Below are positions 1 to 6,637 of a stretch of 8,824 nucleotides of DNA, piece after piece. This stretch comes from Deltaproteobacteria bacterium (lineage in GTDB: Bacteria > Desulfobacterota > Desulfobacteria > Desulfobacterales > UBA11574): contig JAFDCA010000645.1 in assembly GCA_019313025.1 (NCBI GenBank), forward strand, positions 1-8,824, given 5' to 3'. The notes under the pieces were generated by a model. That model worked only from the letters and a program-made list of their open reading frames with translations, made no database searches and was not told the DNA's origin. Each line of letters opens with the position of its first letter. Positions within the stretch are counted from its first letter, which is position 1. A program made the position numbers and the translations under genes.

Positions 1-1
1 A

Positions 2-2782
2 GTTGAACTGGCTGACCAAGACTAAAAAAATAAGGAAACAGGCCACCACAAAGGCCTTGCTCAGAAAATCCTCGGACTCTTTTTGAAATTCGTTTTCACC
101 GGTGAACCGAAGGGTATAACCGGGTGGAAGGGGAAACTGTTTCAACAGCATTTCAGCTTCGGTCCGGGCCACGGGACCGGGAATTTTGGTTTCATCCACA
201 TTGGCTTTGACCGTCACCACCCGCTCGTTGTTGATACGAACGATATCACCGATACTGCCGCTGTATTCCACCGTTGCCAGCGTTGACAGAGGAACCATTT
301 CGTTATTGGGTGTGGGAATCATCAACTCTCTGAGCACGTCGGTGACCCGTCGGTTTTCCTCGGGAAGCTGCACGGTGATGTCATAGTCTTCGTCACCCTC
401 ACGAAATGATGAGACGTCAAGGCCATTGTAAGCTGTTTTCAAGGCAAAACCGATCATGTCCGTAGTGAGCCCGAACAGTGCCGCCTTCTGGCGATCCACC
501 ACAACTTTGACCGAAGGCGTTCCCTCCACAAAGTCATCTCGAATGTCTTTTACGTGGGGTATGCGGGAAATGACGGCCCTAATCTCTTTGGCCATGTTCC
601 CAAGCATCTGGAAATTATCGCCGGCAATTTCGATGTTAATGGGCGCGCCGGTGGGGGGACCTTCTTCCTGAACGGCTACGGTTATTCGTCCGCCGGGAAT
701 ATGTTTCACCCGTTCACGAATCACATCCACGGTATCCGAAGACGACGACCTACGCTCCTCCATTTCCAGAAACCGAATTCCAACATGGTTGGGGGCATTG
801 GAGTCAAAGATGGAATTGGCGGATGAAGTGACGGCTTTTATGTAGATATTCTCGATATTGTCGAGGTCACTGGGACCGGAAAATATTTCGCCGGTGGCTT
901 TTTCATGGGTCTTGGGCGACAGTGCCTCAAGATATTGACCGTGGCTTTCGGTCGACGAGTTGAACAGTTGTTCTTCTGAAACGCCGGCGACTGTCATCTC
1001 AATACGCCGCATAATCCGATCGATGTAGTTGATATCTGCACCCTCTGGAACATCTACGTTGACATACATGGACTTGGGTTGAATGTCCGGAAAAAATTCC
1101 ACGGGTTTTTCAATACCCACGGACAGCATCCATGCTTGGTACAGCAGAATCAATATGGCAAAAGCAAATCCCAAGATAATGAACGGTCGTCGAAGAGAAA
1201 AGGCAAGCACTGCGGAATAGGCCCTGAGAATTTTGCCTTTGATCTCGATGGGTTTTTCACCGGCTGCCTCGATTTCTTCAGCATTTGTTGCCATGGGCTG
1301 CTTGTCATTTTTTTTAATTTTCATGAAAAAAGAGGCCAGTGCCGGATTGATCACCATGGCCACAAACAAACTGGAAGAAAGCGTTACGATGAGGGTCAGT
1401 GGAAGATAGCTCATAAATTCGCCCATGATTCCGGGCCAAAACAGCATGGGTGAAAAGGCGGCCAATGTCGTCATGGTGGAGCCGATCACGGGATAGGCCA
1501 CCTCGGAAGTCGCCTTTTTGGCGGCCTCGATACGCGGGACGCCCTGTTCCATATAACGGTAAATATTTTCGATGATCACAATGGCATTGTCAACCAGCAT
1601 TCCAAGGGCCAGGGTTAAGGAAAAAAGCACCACCATGTTGAGGGTAATTCCCAAAATATGAAGCATGATAAAGGAAAGCAGCATGGAAAAAGGGATGGCA
1701 AGACTCACCAAAAATGCGTTTCTCAATCCTAGGGCAAAAAAGAGAACCATCACCACCAGAACAAGACCGGAAAGGATGTTGTTCTCGAGATCAGCCACCA
1801 TGAGCTTGATATCTTTTGCCTTGTCCATGACTTTGACAATTTCGGTATTGCTGGGCCAGGCGGGTTGTTGTGTTGCGATCAGTTGGTCGATTTTGTTGCT
1901 GATTTCGATGATGTTTTCACCGGAACGTTTCTTGACCGCAATATTAACGGCAGATCTCCCGTCCAAGCGGGATCTGCTGGTCTCTTCCTTGAAGCCATCC
2001 ACCACCCGGGCTAGGTCTTTTAGGTAAATGGGCTGGCCGTTATGAGTGCCCATGACCAGACCATAGATTTCTCCAGGTGTACGAAATTCACCGGGGACCC
2101 GCAACTGAAAGCGTCCTTGACCCAAACGGATGGCACCCCCCGATGTGTTCTGGTTTTCACTGTAAAGGATTTGCTGAAAGGTGGGGATAGACATTCCGTA
2201 ATAGGCCAGTTTTTCAGGAAAAACCTCAACTCTGATTTCCCGTTCCAAACCACCGGTGACATCTGCTTCCAACACGCCGGGAATGGCTTCGATGTCGTCT
2301 TTGAGGTCGTCGGCGATCTTTTTGAGGGTGGCCAGCCCGCAAGTGCCGCTCATGGAAAAGACAACGATGGGCAGTTCGGAAAAATTCACTTCAAAAACCA
2401 AAGGATCATCTTCCAAGTCCGTGGGTAGTTCGCTTTTGGCCTCGTCCACTTTGTCTTTTACATCCTGGAGGGCCTTGTCGATGTCGGTGCCGGTAACGAA
2501 TTCGATATTGATTGAGGAAAGCCCCTCACTGCTTACGGATTGAATTTTTTTGACCCCGTCCAGGCCTTTGAGTTTTTTTTCGATTTCAATAGTGATGGTG
2601 GTTTCCATGTCCGCAGGTGATACCCCTCGATAAGAGGTGGTGACAAAGACATTGGGGATGGTGATATCCGGATCGGACTCTCTGGGCAGCACGTTGTAAC
2701 AATAAATCCCGAAGACAAGGATAATCACGGTGAGCACCATCACGGTGATACTTTTATTGACGGCGGTATCGGAAACAATCAT
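2..2782 (-). CDS. RND-family efflux transporter, inner-membrane pump (C-terminus beyond window edge)
   Basis: Proton-driven inner-membrane pump of a tripartite efflux system. The minus-strand frame is open from ATG at 2782 to the left edge: 927 residues, against about 1030-1050 for the family, so roughly the last 100 residues are outside the window. Seen: TM1 at about residues 12-30, then the periplasmic porter region. TM2-TM6 start near residue 330 and contain LVDNAIVIIENIY (D398-N399, aligning with the AcrB proton-relay pair D407-D408). TM7 lies near 530-552, and the frame ends inside TM8 (FLIFLVLVSQFN). The second relay Asp is Asn here, as in many RND relatives, and the CusA-type metal-pump signature is absent, so an organic substrate is more likely; this is inference. 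The start overlaps the adaptor stop as ATGA, indicating translational coupling. No outer-membrane channel gene is visible. Confidence 0.95.
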   Translation of the reverse strand, partial: MIVSDTAVNKSITVMVLTVIILVFGIYCYNVLPRESDPDITIPNVFVTTSYRGVSPADMETTITIEIEKKLKGLDGVKKIQSVSSEGLSSINIEFVTGTDIDKALQDVKDKVDEAKSELPTDLEDDPLVFEVNFSELPIVVFSMSGTCGLATLKKIADDLKDDIEAIPGVLEADVTGGLEREIRVEVFPEKLAYYGMSIPTFQQILYSENQNTSGGAIRLGQGRFQLRVPGEFRTPGEIYGLVMGTHNGQPIYLKDLARVVDGFKEETSRSRLDGRSAVNIAVKKRSGENIIEISNKIDQLIATQQPAWPSNTEIVKVMDKAKDIKLMVADLENNILSGLVLVVMVLFFALGLRNAFLVSLAIPFSMLLSFIMLHILGITLNMVVLFSLTLALGMLVDNAIVIIENIYRYMEQGVPRIEAAKKATSEVAYPVIGSTMTTLAAFSPMLFWPGIMGEFMSYLPLTLIVTLSSSLFVAMVINPALASFFMKIKKNDKQPMATNAEEIEAAGEKPIEIKGKILRAYSAVLAFSLRRPFIILGFAFAILILLYQAWMLSVGIEKPVEFFPDIQPKSMYVNVDVPEGADINYIDRIMRRIEMTVAGVSEEQLFNSSTESHGQYLEALSPKTHEKATGEIFSGPSDLDNIENIYIKAVTSSANSIFDSNAPNHVGIRFLEMEERRSSSSDTVDVIRERVKHIPGGRITVAVQEEGPPTGAPINIEIAGDNFQMLGNMAKEIRAVISRIPHVKDIRDDFVEGTPSVKVVVDRQKAALFGLTTDMIGFALKTAYNGLDVSSFREGDEDYDITVQLPEENRRVTDVLRELMIPTPNNEMVPLSTLATVEYSGSIGDIVRINNERVVTVKANVDETKIPGPVARTEAEMLLKQFPLPPGYTLRFTGENEFQKESEDFLSKAFVVACFLIFLVLVSQFN

Positions 2783-3930
2783 AGGGCGGTTCTCTCTTTC
2801 CCGGAAACAACCCGAACGATGTTAACCCTTTGCCCCTCCTCTACGTTACGGTGGCCTTCGACAATGACCCTGTCGCCCGGAGACAGTCCTTTGTTGATTT
2901 GCACCTTCCAATCTTCTAAGATCCCCAGCTCTACAGGTCTTCGCTCAGCCAAACCGTCTTTCTCCACGTAGACAAACTGTTCTTGGTTTCGGGTGATGAC
3001 CGTATAAAGCGGCACACTCATACTGGCCTCAGCCACTTTTTTGACGATTTCCGCCCTCACGAACATGCCGGGTAGAAGCATGCCGTCGGGATTGGCAATG
3101 GCCAGTTCCAGTTTGTAGAGCCGAGCAATATTTTCAGGAGAGACGGCAAGGAGATGTTTTCGACCTTCAATTTCAAGGTCGTTCAGCGCCTGAACAGTAA
3201 GTTGCACGGTGTCGATGTTTCGTACGGTGGGCACATCCGATTCAGGAATACCGATGACCGCTTTGACCCTATCGATTTCGAGGATTCGGGCAATGGGATC
3301 GGCCACGCTTAAAAGCAGGCCTTTTTTGGCGTCCAGCCGCCGGATTACCCCCGATATCGGTGCGGTGATGGTACAGCGAGATAGGTTGAGCGCTGCTTTT
3401 TCCATTTCAGCCTTGGTGGTCTGCACCTGGGTTTCATTCTTCTCAAATTCAGATTTGGGAATCAGGCGCTTTTCAAACAAATTCTCAAATCGCTTCAAAT
3501 TTGCATATGCCAACCGGTACGAGGCTTTAGCGGCGTCGAGAGCGATCTGGTAATCGGTGGGATCGATGCGTGCGATGATCTGGCCTTTGGTTACTTTATC
3601 GCCCTCTATAACCGGAACCTCGATAACTTCGCCGTTGATTTTGGCCAGAAGTTCAAGATCCGTCCATGGCTCGATGGCACCCGGCAGATTGATCCGGTCG
3701 CGGATGGTGGTGGGCTGAGTTTCCAAAAGCACGACATTGGTGGGTGGACGATCGTGAGCCAGGGCTTTGGCCTGTGCCTCTGTGATCCTCGCTTTTTTCG
3801 CATTGATCACTGAAAAAAGGGTAATGATGATAACGACGATCATCATCAGAAATAGAAGCGGCAGCGTTTTCCAAATCATTTTTACGATCCTGCCCCGTTT
3901 GGTTTGAGGTTCTATTTCTTTGGGGTACAT
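2779..3930 (-). CDS. RND efflux periplasmic adaptor (membrane fusion protein, HlyD/AcrA type)
   Basis: Periplasmic adaptor that links the RND pump to an outer-membrane channel. It has 383 aa, a normal family length. Seen: a cytoplasmic stub, one hydrophobic anchor at about residues 22-42, no lipobox Cys, and the first biotinyl/lipoyl half-motif at about 92-125 (AKINGEVIEVPVIEGDKV). An alpha-helical hairpin follows at about 126-185, with the second lipoyl half (ITAPISGVIRRLDAKKG) at about 187-205. The beta-barrel contains LLPGMFVRAEI, and the C-terminal membrane-proximal part contains GLSPGDRVIVEG. An AGAGG Shine-Dalgarno lies 8 bases before the ATG. The stop overlaps the pump start by 4 bp, and the regulator ends 50 bp upstream, so the three genes probably share one transcript. 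Substrate cannot be deduced from this protein. Confidence 0.95.
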   Translation of the reverse strand: MYPKEIEPQTKRGRIVKMIWKTLPLLFLMMIVVIIITLFSVINAKKARITEAQAKALAHDRPPTNVVLLETQPTTIRDRINLPGAIEPWTDLELLAKINGEVIEVPVIEGDKVTKGQIIARIDPTDYQIALDAAKASYRLAYANLKRFENLFEKRLIPKSEFEKNETQVQTTKAEMEKAALNLSRCTITAPISGVIRRLDAKKGLLLSVADPIARILEIDRVKAVIGIPESDVPTVRNIDTVQLTVQALNDLEIEGRKHLLAVSPENIARLYKLELAIANPDGMLLPGMFVRAEIVKKVAEASMSVPLYTVITRNQEQFVYVEKDGLAERRPVELGILEDWKVQINKGLSPGDRVIVEGHRNVEEGQRVNIVRVVSGKERTAL

Positions 3931-3980
3931 GGTGTTTACCTCTTGTTTATCCTCGAATTTTGGACGATGATCCGAAAAGT

Positions 3981-4607
3981 TCAGACCATCTCCGATTTTC
4001 TTTTTCTTGGCGATAGTCCTTCCATGGCCTGGCTCAGAAGTTTTTGCAGAGCCTGTTCTATTTCCCGTTCGCTTTGAAACCGGCGTTCATACCACGCAGA
4101 CAATACAATGATATATAAAGCGTAAAGATGGCCCGAGACATAGAGAAGCTCCAAGTCATCACGCAACTCATTTCGCGATATTGCCCGTGTAAGAATTTCC
4201 CCCAAGGCGCTCAGATATCGTTCAGAGAGGTCATTTGATTTCTCTATGGTAAGCTCTTTGGGAAAAACCATTTCCCTGGCCAGTATGCGGCCGAAGTCGT
4301 AATTTTTCGTAACATAACGGAATTGGCCCATAAACAATGTCAGTAGTTGTTCCTTAAGGGGGGCGCCAGGATCTCTTTTTTTGGCGAGCTCTGTGAAAGC
4401 GAAATCGATTTCATCTTCACAAAAGGCCAAAAAAATTTCGTTTTTGGTATGAAAGTAACCATAGATGGTACTTTTTCCGACACCCGCCGTTTTGGCCAGT
4501 TCATCGACACTTGTATTTTTGAAGCCTTTTTCCGAAAATAGCTTGATGGCGGCATTCATAATCGCCTGTCGTGTTTTTTTCTTTTTTAGTTCTCTAAGAC
4601 CACTCAT
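3981..4607 (-). CDS. TetR/AcrR-family transcriptional regulator, likely local efflux repressor
   Basis: One-component, ligand-responsive DNA-binding protein of 208 aa, typical for TetR regulators. Seen: a basic N-terminus, an amphipathic helix (RQAIMNAAIKLFSEKGF), then the TetR helix-turn-helix at about residues 32-52 (TSVDELAKTAGVGKSTIYGYF), the best-conserved family signature. The rest is a variable all-helical ligand/dimer domain with aromatic-rich helices near residues 155-175. The start is supported by a GGGG-containing Shine-Dalgarno 6 bases upstream. It is the first gene of the leftward operon, and two matching palindromes flank its promoter (4630-4641 and 4682-4693). Autorepression of the whole regulator-adaptor-pump transcript is the simplest reading. 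The inducer is unknown. Confidence 0.93.
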   Translation of the reverse strand: MSGLRELKKKKTRQAIMNAAIKLFSEKGFKNTSVDELAKTAGVGKSTIYGYFHTKNEIFLAFCEDEIDFAFTELAKKRDPGAPLKEQLLTLFMGQFRYVTKNYDFGRILAREMVFPKELTIEKSNDLSERYLSALGEILTRAISRNELRDDLELLYVSGHLYALYIIVLSAWYERRFQSEREIEQALQKLLSQAMEGLSPRKRKSEMV

Positions 4608-4629
4608 TTTTTCCCCTTTTTAAAAAAGT

Positions 4630-4641
4630 CGACTATGGTCG
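4630..4641. promoter_or_regulatory. Candidate TetR operator 1 (CGAC-TATG-GTCG)
   Basis: Palindrome with 4-bp arms inside the longer shared pattern AAG(T)CGACYAYGGTCG, followed by a T-rich run. It sits over the predicted start site of the efflux operon promoter, where a bound repressor would block initiation. It is paired with a near-identical copy 52 bp upstream. Confidence 0.6.
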
Positions 4642-4643
4642 GA

Positions 4644-4672
4644 ATTTTAATCGTTATGGAGACAGTTGTCAA
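4644..4672 (-). promoter_or_regulatory. Promoter of the TetR-adaptor-RND operon
   Basis: Read on the minus strand, TTGACA (4672-4667) is followed by a 17-base spacer and TAAAAT (4649-4644). This is a perfect -35, ideal spacing and a five-of-six -10. The predicted transcription start is near 4637, about 30 bases before the regulator ATG, and falls inside the first CGAC-N4-GTCG palindrome. Confidence 0.75.
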
Positions 4673-4681
4673 CTAAAAAAG

Positions 4682-4693
4682 CGACCACGGTCG
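4682..4693. promoter_or_regulatory. Candidate TetR operator 2 (CGACC-AC-GGTCG)
   Basis: Palindrome with 5-bp arms, about 10 bp upstream of the -35 box. It lies in a larger imperfect dyad with ACTAAAAAA on the left and TTTTTTTTAGT on the right (about 4672-4705). Centre-to-centre distance to operator 1 is 52 bp, close to five helical turns, which would put both sites on the same DNA face. Confidence 0.6.
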
Positions 4694-4846
4694 ATTTTTT
4701 TTAGTCGGCATGTTCCCCGCCGCGAAGCACTATCTGTAAGGCAGAACTCCCGCCCTTTGGTGTGGAGAGGTTTTTTGTGCCAACGCAACGCCTTCTATTT
4801 AAAAACATTCACAAAATTTATGTAAATTATTTCACAATTTAAATGC

Positions 4847-4895
4847 TATTTGTTTGTCGTGATCATCTTGTCATCGCGAACTGATCAAACAAATA
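4847..4895. repeat. Long inverted repeat, 10-bp perfect arms
   Basis: TATTTGTTTG (4847-4856) is the exact reverse complement of CAAACAAATA (4886-4895), with a 29-base interior. Inside, CGTGAT and ATCGCG can pair with one G-U wobble, so an RNA copy would form a two-tier stem. No T-run follows, so it is not a typical terminator. Role unknown. Confidence 0.6.
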
Positions 4896-4944
4896 ATTGA
4901 ATTTATTATATAAATATATTGTCTATCTGGGTTTGTACGGTTTT

Positions 4945-4961
4945 TGCATATGAGATATGCA
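4945..4961. repeat. Perfect 7-3-7 palindrome TGCATAT-GAG-ATATGCA
   Basis: Seven-base arms match exactly around a 3-base centre. Size and symmetry fit a dimeric regulator site upstream of the possible Cys-rich ORF, or a short RNA hairpin. No known consensus was recognised. Confidence 0.5.
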
Positions 4962-5090
4962 GTAATAGGGTCCAAACAAAAGCTAAAGTAAGGCATGAAG
5001 AGGGAGCTATCGATTTTTTGCGGTGAATGTCAATTCATCTTAAAGGGAAATTAGATTTTATGCTCTCTGGTTCGTAAATGGTTTAAGGCT

Positions 5091-5231
5091 ATGAAGTGGT
5101 TTGAAATCAGTAAAAATTGCCCTTGTCGTAAAGGCGAAGATTGCGTGAACGGTCTTAAATGCAGCGAGAAAAACTGCTTTCTTCTTAAAAACGACAAGGC
5201 TGAAATAGGTCATACATATTCGTATACATAG
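5091..5231 (+). CDS. Possible small Cys-rich protein (46 aa), perhaps a gene remnant
   Basis: Reads MKWFEISKNCPCRKGEDCVN and continues with two more Cys, giving five: C10, C12, C18, C24 and C29. The product is charged and hydrophilic, and codon choice looks like that of a real gene. A metal-binding or disulfide knuckle is possible, but no family was recognised. The Shine-Dalgarno is poor (AAGG only 2-3 bases before ATG). The same frame continues upstream through CSLVRKWFKA to a TAG at 5052-5054, and beyond that to ATG 4995 with another CGEC motif. It could therefore be the 3' part of an inactivated Cys-rich gene. The antisense frame is hydrophobic and low-complexity, as expected of a shadow. 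Confidence 0.35.
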   Translation: MKWFEISKNCPCRKGEDCVNGLKCSEKNCFLLKNDKAEIGHTYSYT

Positions 5232-5341
5232 ATAGCATCTCTTCAAATTTCCAATTGCGGCAACCTCGCCATCGGCGGGTAAGTCTTGACAATCGCGCCA
5301 TATAGGTTCAATATTCCTTCCAATCATACCCTTGTTTTTTT

Positions 5342-5368
5342 ACTACAATATGTGGTAGTTTTTTTTTC
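5342..5368 (+). terminator. Possible weak intrinsic terminator
   Basis: ACTAC (5342-5346) and GTAGT (5355-5359) form a 5-bp stem with an 8-base loop, followed by a run of eight T (5360-5367). It would end rightward transcripts from the small Cys-rich ORF. The short stem makes it weak, and it may instead be an operator just upstream of the TTGACA promoter. Confidence 0.4.
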
Positions 5369-5397
5369 TTGACACACAATATGCTTTATAATATGGT
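5369..5397 (+). promoter_or_regulatory. Candidate promoter upstream of the ParA-CBM operon
   Basis: TTGACA at 5369-5374 is a perfect -35. At the ideal 17-base spacing the -10 would be TATGGT (5392-5397, four of six). A perfect TATAAT at 5387-5392 is only 12 bases away, too close for this -35. The predicted start is near 5404, leaving a leader of about 150 bases before the ParA ATG, with an intrinsic terminator inside it. Confidence 0.55.
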
Positions 5398-5448
5398 GGT
5401 TTAAATTAAGATCTTTTTCATACGTTAACCTTTAATTTGGTGAAAATC

Positions 5449-5481
5449 ATGATGAAAGAGGTTCTTAAATATCCGAATTAA
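5449..5481 (+). CDS. Possible 10-codon leader peptide
   Basis: ATG-ATG followed by eight codons (MMKEVLKYPN) ends at TAA 5479-5481, which overlaps the base of the terminator stem beginning at 5480. A weak GGTG lies about 8 bases upstream. The geometry resembles a transcription-attenuation leader, but no codon run points to an amino acid and chance is a real alternative. Confidence 0.2.
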   Translation: MMKEVLKYPN

Positions 5482-5520
5482 GCCTCCAGGGGGTATAATG
5501 CCCTTTTGGAGGCTTTTTTA
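5480..5520 (+). terminator. Strong intrinsic terminator/attenuator in the ParA leader
   Basis: AAGCCTCC (5480-5487) pairs perfectly with GGAGGCTT (5508-5515). An inner AGGG (5488-5491) can pair with CCCT (5501-5504), and a T-run covers 5514-5519. This is a stable rho-independent terminator for rightward transcription. It lies downstream of the TTGACA promoter and only 37 bases before the ParA ATG, so it either attenuates the operon or ends a short independent RNA of about 115 nt. Confidence 0.8.
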
Positions 5521-5544
5521 ATGGAAAAATTATATCTTAGCAAA

Positions 5545-5551
5545 AAGGAGG
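5545..5551 (+). promoter_or_regulatory. Ribosome binding site that sets the ParA start
   Basis: AAGGAGG, a near-complete anti-16S match, lies 5 bases before ATG 5557. It favours that start over the upstream in-frame ATG 5521 and TTG 5506. TTG 5506 lies in the terminator stem, and ATG 5521 directly follows its T-run. Translation from 5557 begins MRIISIANQKGG, as ParA proteins normally do. Confidence 0.85.
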
Positions 5552-5556
5552 GACTG

Positions 5557-6630
5557 ATGAGGATTATTTCGATTGCCAACCAAAAAGGAGGATGTGGCAA
5601 GACAACGTCCGCTATAAACCTGTCTGCATGCTTGGCGCATAAAGGTCGAAAGGTACTTCTCATCGATATGGATCCACAGGGACACTCTGCGATAGGTTTA
5701 AATATTGATACCGGTGAGTTGGAAAAAACAGTTAGCGACGCACTTTATCATTCAAGAGGCGCTAAGGCAATTCTCAATGACGTGACCATTAAGGTTGGTG
5801 ACAACCTCGATATCGCCCCTTCTAATATTTCCTTAAGCGCTTTAGAGCAACATCTTTCAAAGGTGCAAGGCAGGGAGACCCGACTTAAGGAGGCAATTAA
5901 CGGTTTAGATCAAAACTATGATTATATCATCATTGACTGTCCCCCGAGTCTTGGACTGCTGACGTTTAATTCTCTCATGGCTTCGACGGAGGTGATCGTT
6001 CCTATTGAGATGAGCTTGTTTTCACTGCATGGGATCAGCAAGCTGTTAAAGATAATAGATCTGGTGCGGGAAAAAACAGGGCATGAAATTCGGATAAAAG
6101 TTGTTGCGACGATGTATGATAGACGGACAAGGATCTCAAAAGAAATTTTGGAGGATATTAAAAAACATTTTAAAGATTCTATGTTTATAACAATTATAAA
6201 TACGAATGTGAAGTTGAAGGAAGCCGCGGGCTTTGGCAAATCCATTGTGGACTATGATCAAAGCGCCACCGGGTTCAGTGACTATATGGCCCTTTCGAAA
6301 GAAGTGATCAGAGATGAAAAAATTCTCGGTAAACGGCCCGCTAAGCGAAAAAGGCCTCTTCCCTTAGCGGCTATGGTAGAAAAAGAATTCATCTATGATG
6401 CACCCAACGCTAATTGTGTCAAAATAGTCGGAACCTTCAACAATTGGAACACGTCCGAAGAATCTCTCATGGAACGTAATAAAGATGGGATATGGTCAAA
6501 ATGTGTCGTACTTAAGCCGGGAACCTACCAATACAGGTTTCTTATTGATGATGAATGGGTTGCAGATCAAAACAATGCCCACAAGGTCGATAACCCATTT
6601 GGAGGCACAAACTCCGTGATCAAGATTTAG
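5557..6630 (+). CDS. ParA-family ATPase fused to a C-terminal CBM48/AMPK-type glycogen-binding domain
   Basis: A 357-aa protein in two parts. Residues 1-260 are a complete ParA/MinD-superfamily ATPase. The deviant Walker A is KGGCGKTT (10-17) with signature K10 and P-loop K15; Walker A' is LLIDMDPQG with D37/D39; Walker B is YIIIDCPPS with D127. The TMYDRRTRIS segment (185-194) carries the Arg pair used by relatives for non-specific DNA binding. Such ATPases form ATP-dependent dimers on the nucleoid and move plasmids, chromosomes or protein cargos. A basic linker (259-276, KRPAKRKRPLP) leads to an E-set CBM at about 277-357. Its motifs VKIVGTFNNWNT, PGTYQYRFLIDDEW and GGTNSVI retain counterparts of the AMPK-beta glycogen contacts: W297, R327 (Lys in AMPK), W334 and N352. 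The ATPase alone would be normal ParA length, so the CBM is an addition. It is first in a three-gene operon. Both domain calls are strong; glycogen as cargo is inference. Confidence 0.93.
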   Translation: MRIISIANQKGGCGKTTSAINLSACLAHKGRKVLLIDMDPQGHSAIGLNIDTGELEKTVSDALYHSRGAKAILNDVTIKVGDNLDIAPSNISLSALEQHLSKVQGRETRLKEAINGLDQNYDYIIIDCPPSLGLLTFNSLMASTEVIVPIEMSLFSLHGISKLLKIIDLVREKTGHEIRIKVVATMYDRRTRISKEILEDIKKHFKDSMFITIINTNVKLKEAAGFGKSIVDYDQSATGFSDYMALSKEVIRDEKILGKRPAKRKRPLPLAAMVEKEFIYDAPNANCVKIVGTFNNWNTSEESLMERNKDGIWSKCVVLKPGTYQYRFLIDDEWVADQNNAHKVDNPFGGTNSVIKI

Positions 6631-6637
6631 AGGGAAA

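Larger units (their letters stand above)
4706..5090. other. AT-rich intergenic region with inverted repeats
   Basis: No convincing gene. The stretch is strongly AT-rich from about 4797 to 4925 and carries two notable inverted repeats, listed separately. A 19-codon reading frame starts at ATG 4995 (MKRELSIFCGECQ...) and ends at TAG 5052-5054. It is in the same frame as the small Cys-rich ORF at 5091 and may be part of the same broken gene. No iteron array or replication-protein gene was seen. Confidence 0.5.

Noticed and set aside
83..1453. Several plus-strand frames of 66-124 aa inside the first 1.5 kb
   Set aside because: All are antisense shadows of the RND transporter, whose minus-strand frame is continuous and motif-rich.
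1589..1594. Asp-to-Asn change at the second proton-relay position of the RND pump as an inactivating mutation
   Set aside because: VDN is common among functional RND relatives, and the rest of the helix is intact.
5058..5327. 89-aa minus-strand frame
   Set aside because: Hydrophobic, low-complexity shadow of the Cys-rich plus-strand frame, with poor start context and no recognisable motif.
5494..5499. TATAAT as a -10 promoter box
   Set aside because: It lies in the loop of the intrinsic terminator, and no -35-like hexamer lies 16-18 bases upstream.
5506..5556. Upstream in-frame TTG 5506 and ATG 5521 as ParA starts
   Set aside because: TTG is in the terminator stem, ATG 5521 directly follows its T-run, and neither has a ribosome site; AAGGAGG precedes ATG 5557, where the canonical ParA N-terminus begins.
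4700..5560. Plasmid origin or parS-type centromere array next to ParA
   Set aside because: No replication-protein gene, no iteron series and no match to the chromosomal parS palindrome was seen; the isolated inverted repeats are reported on their own.
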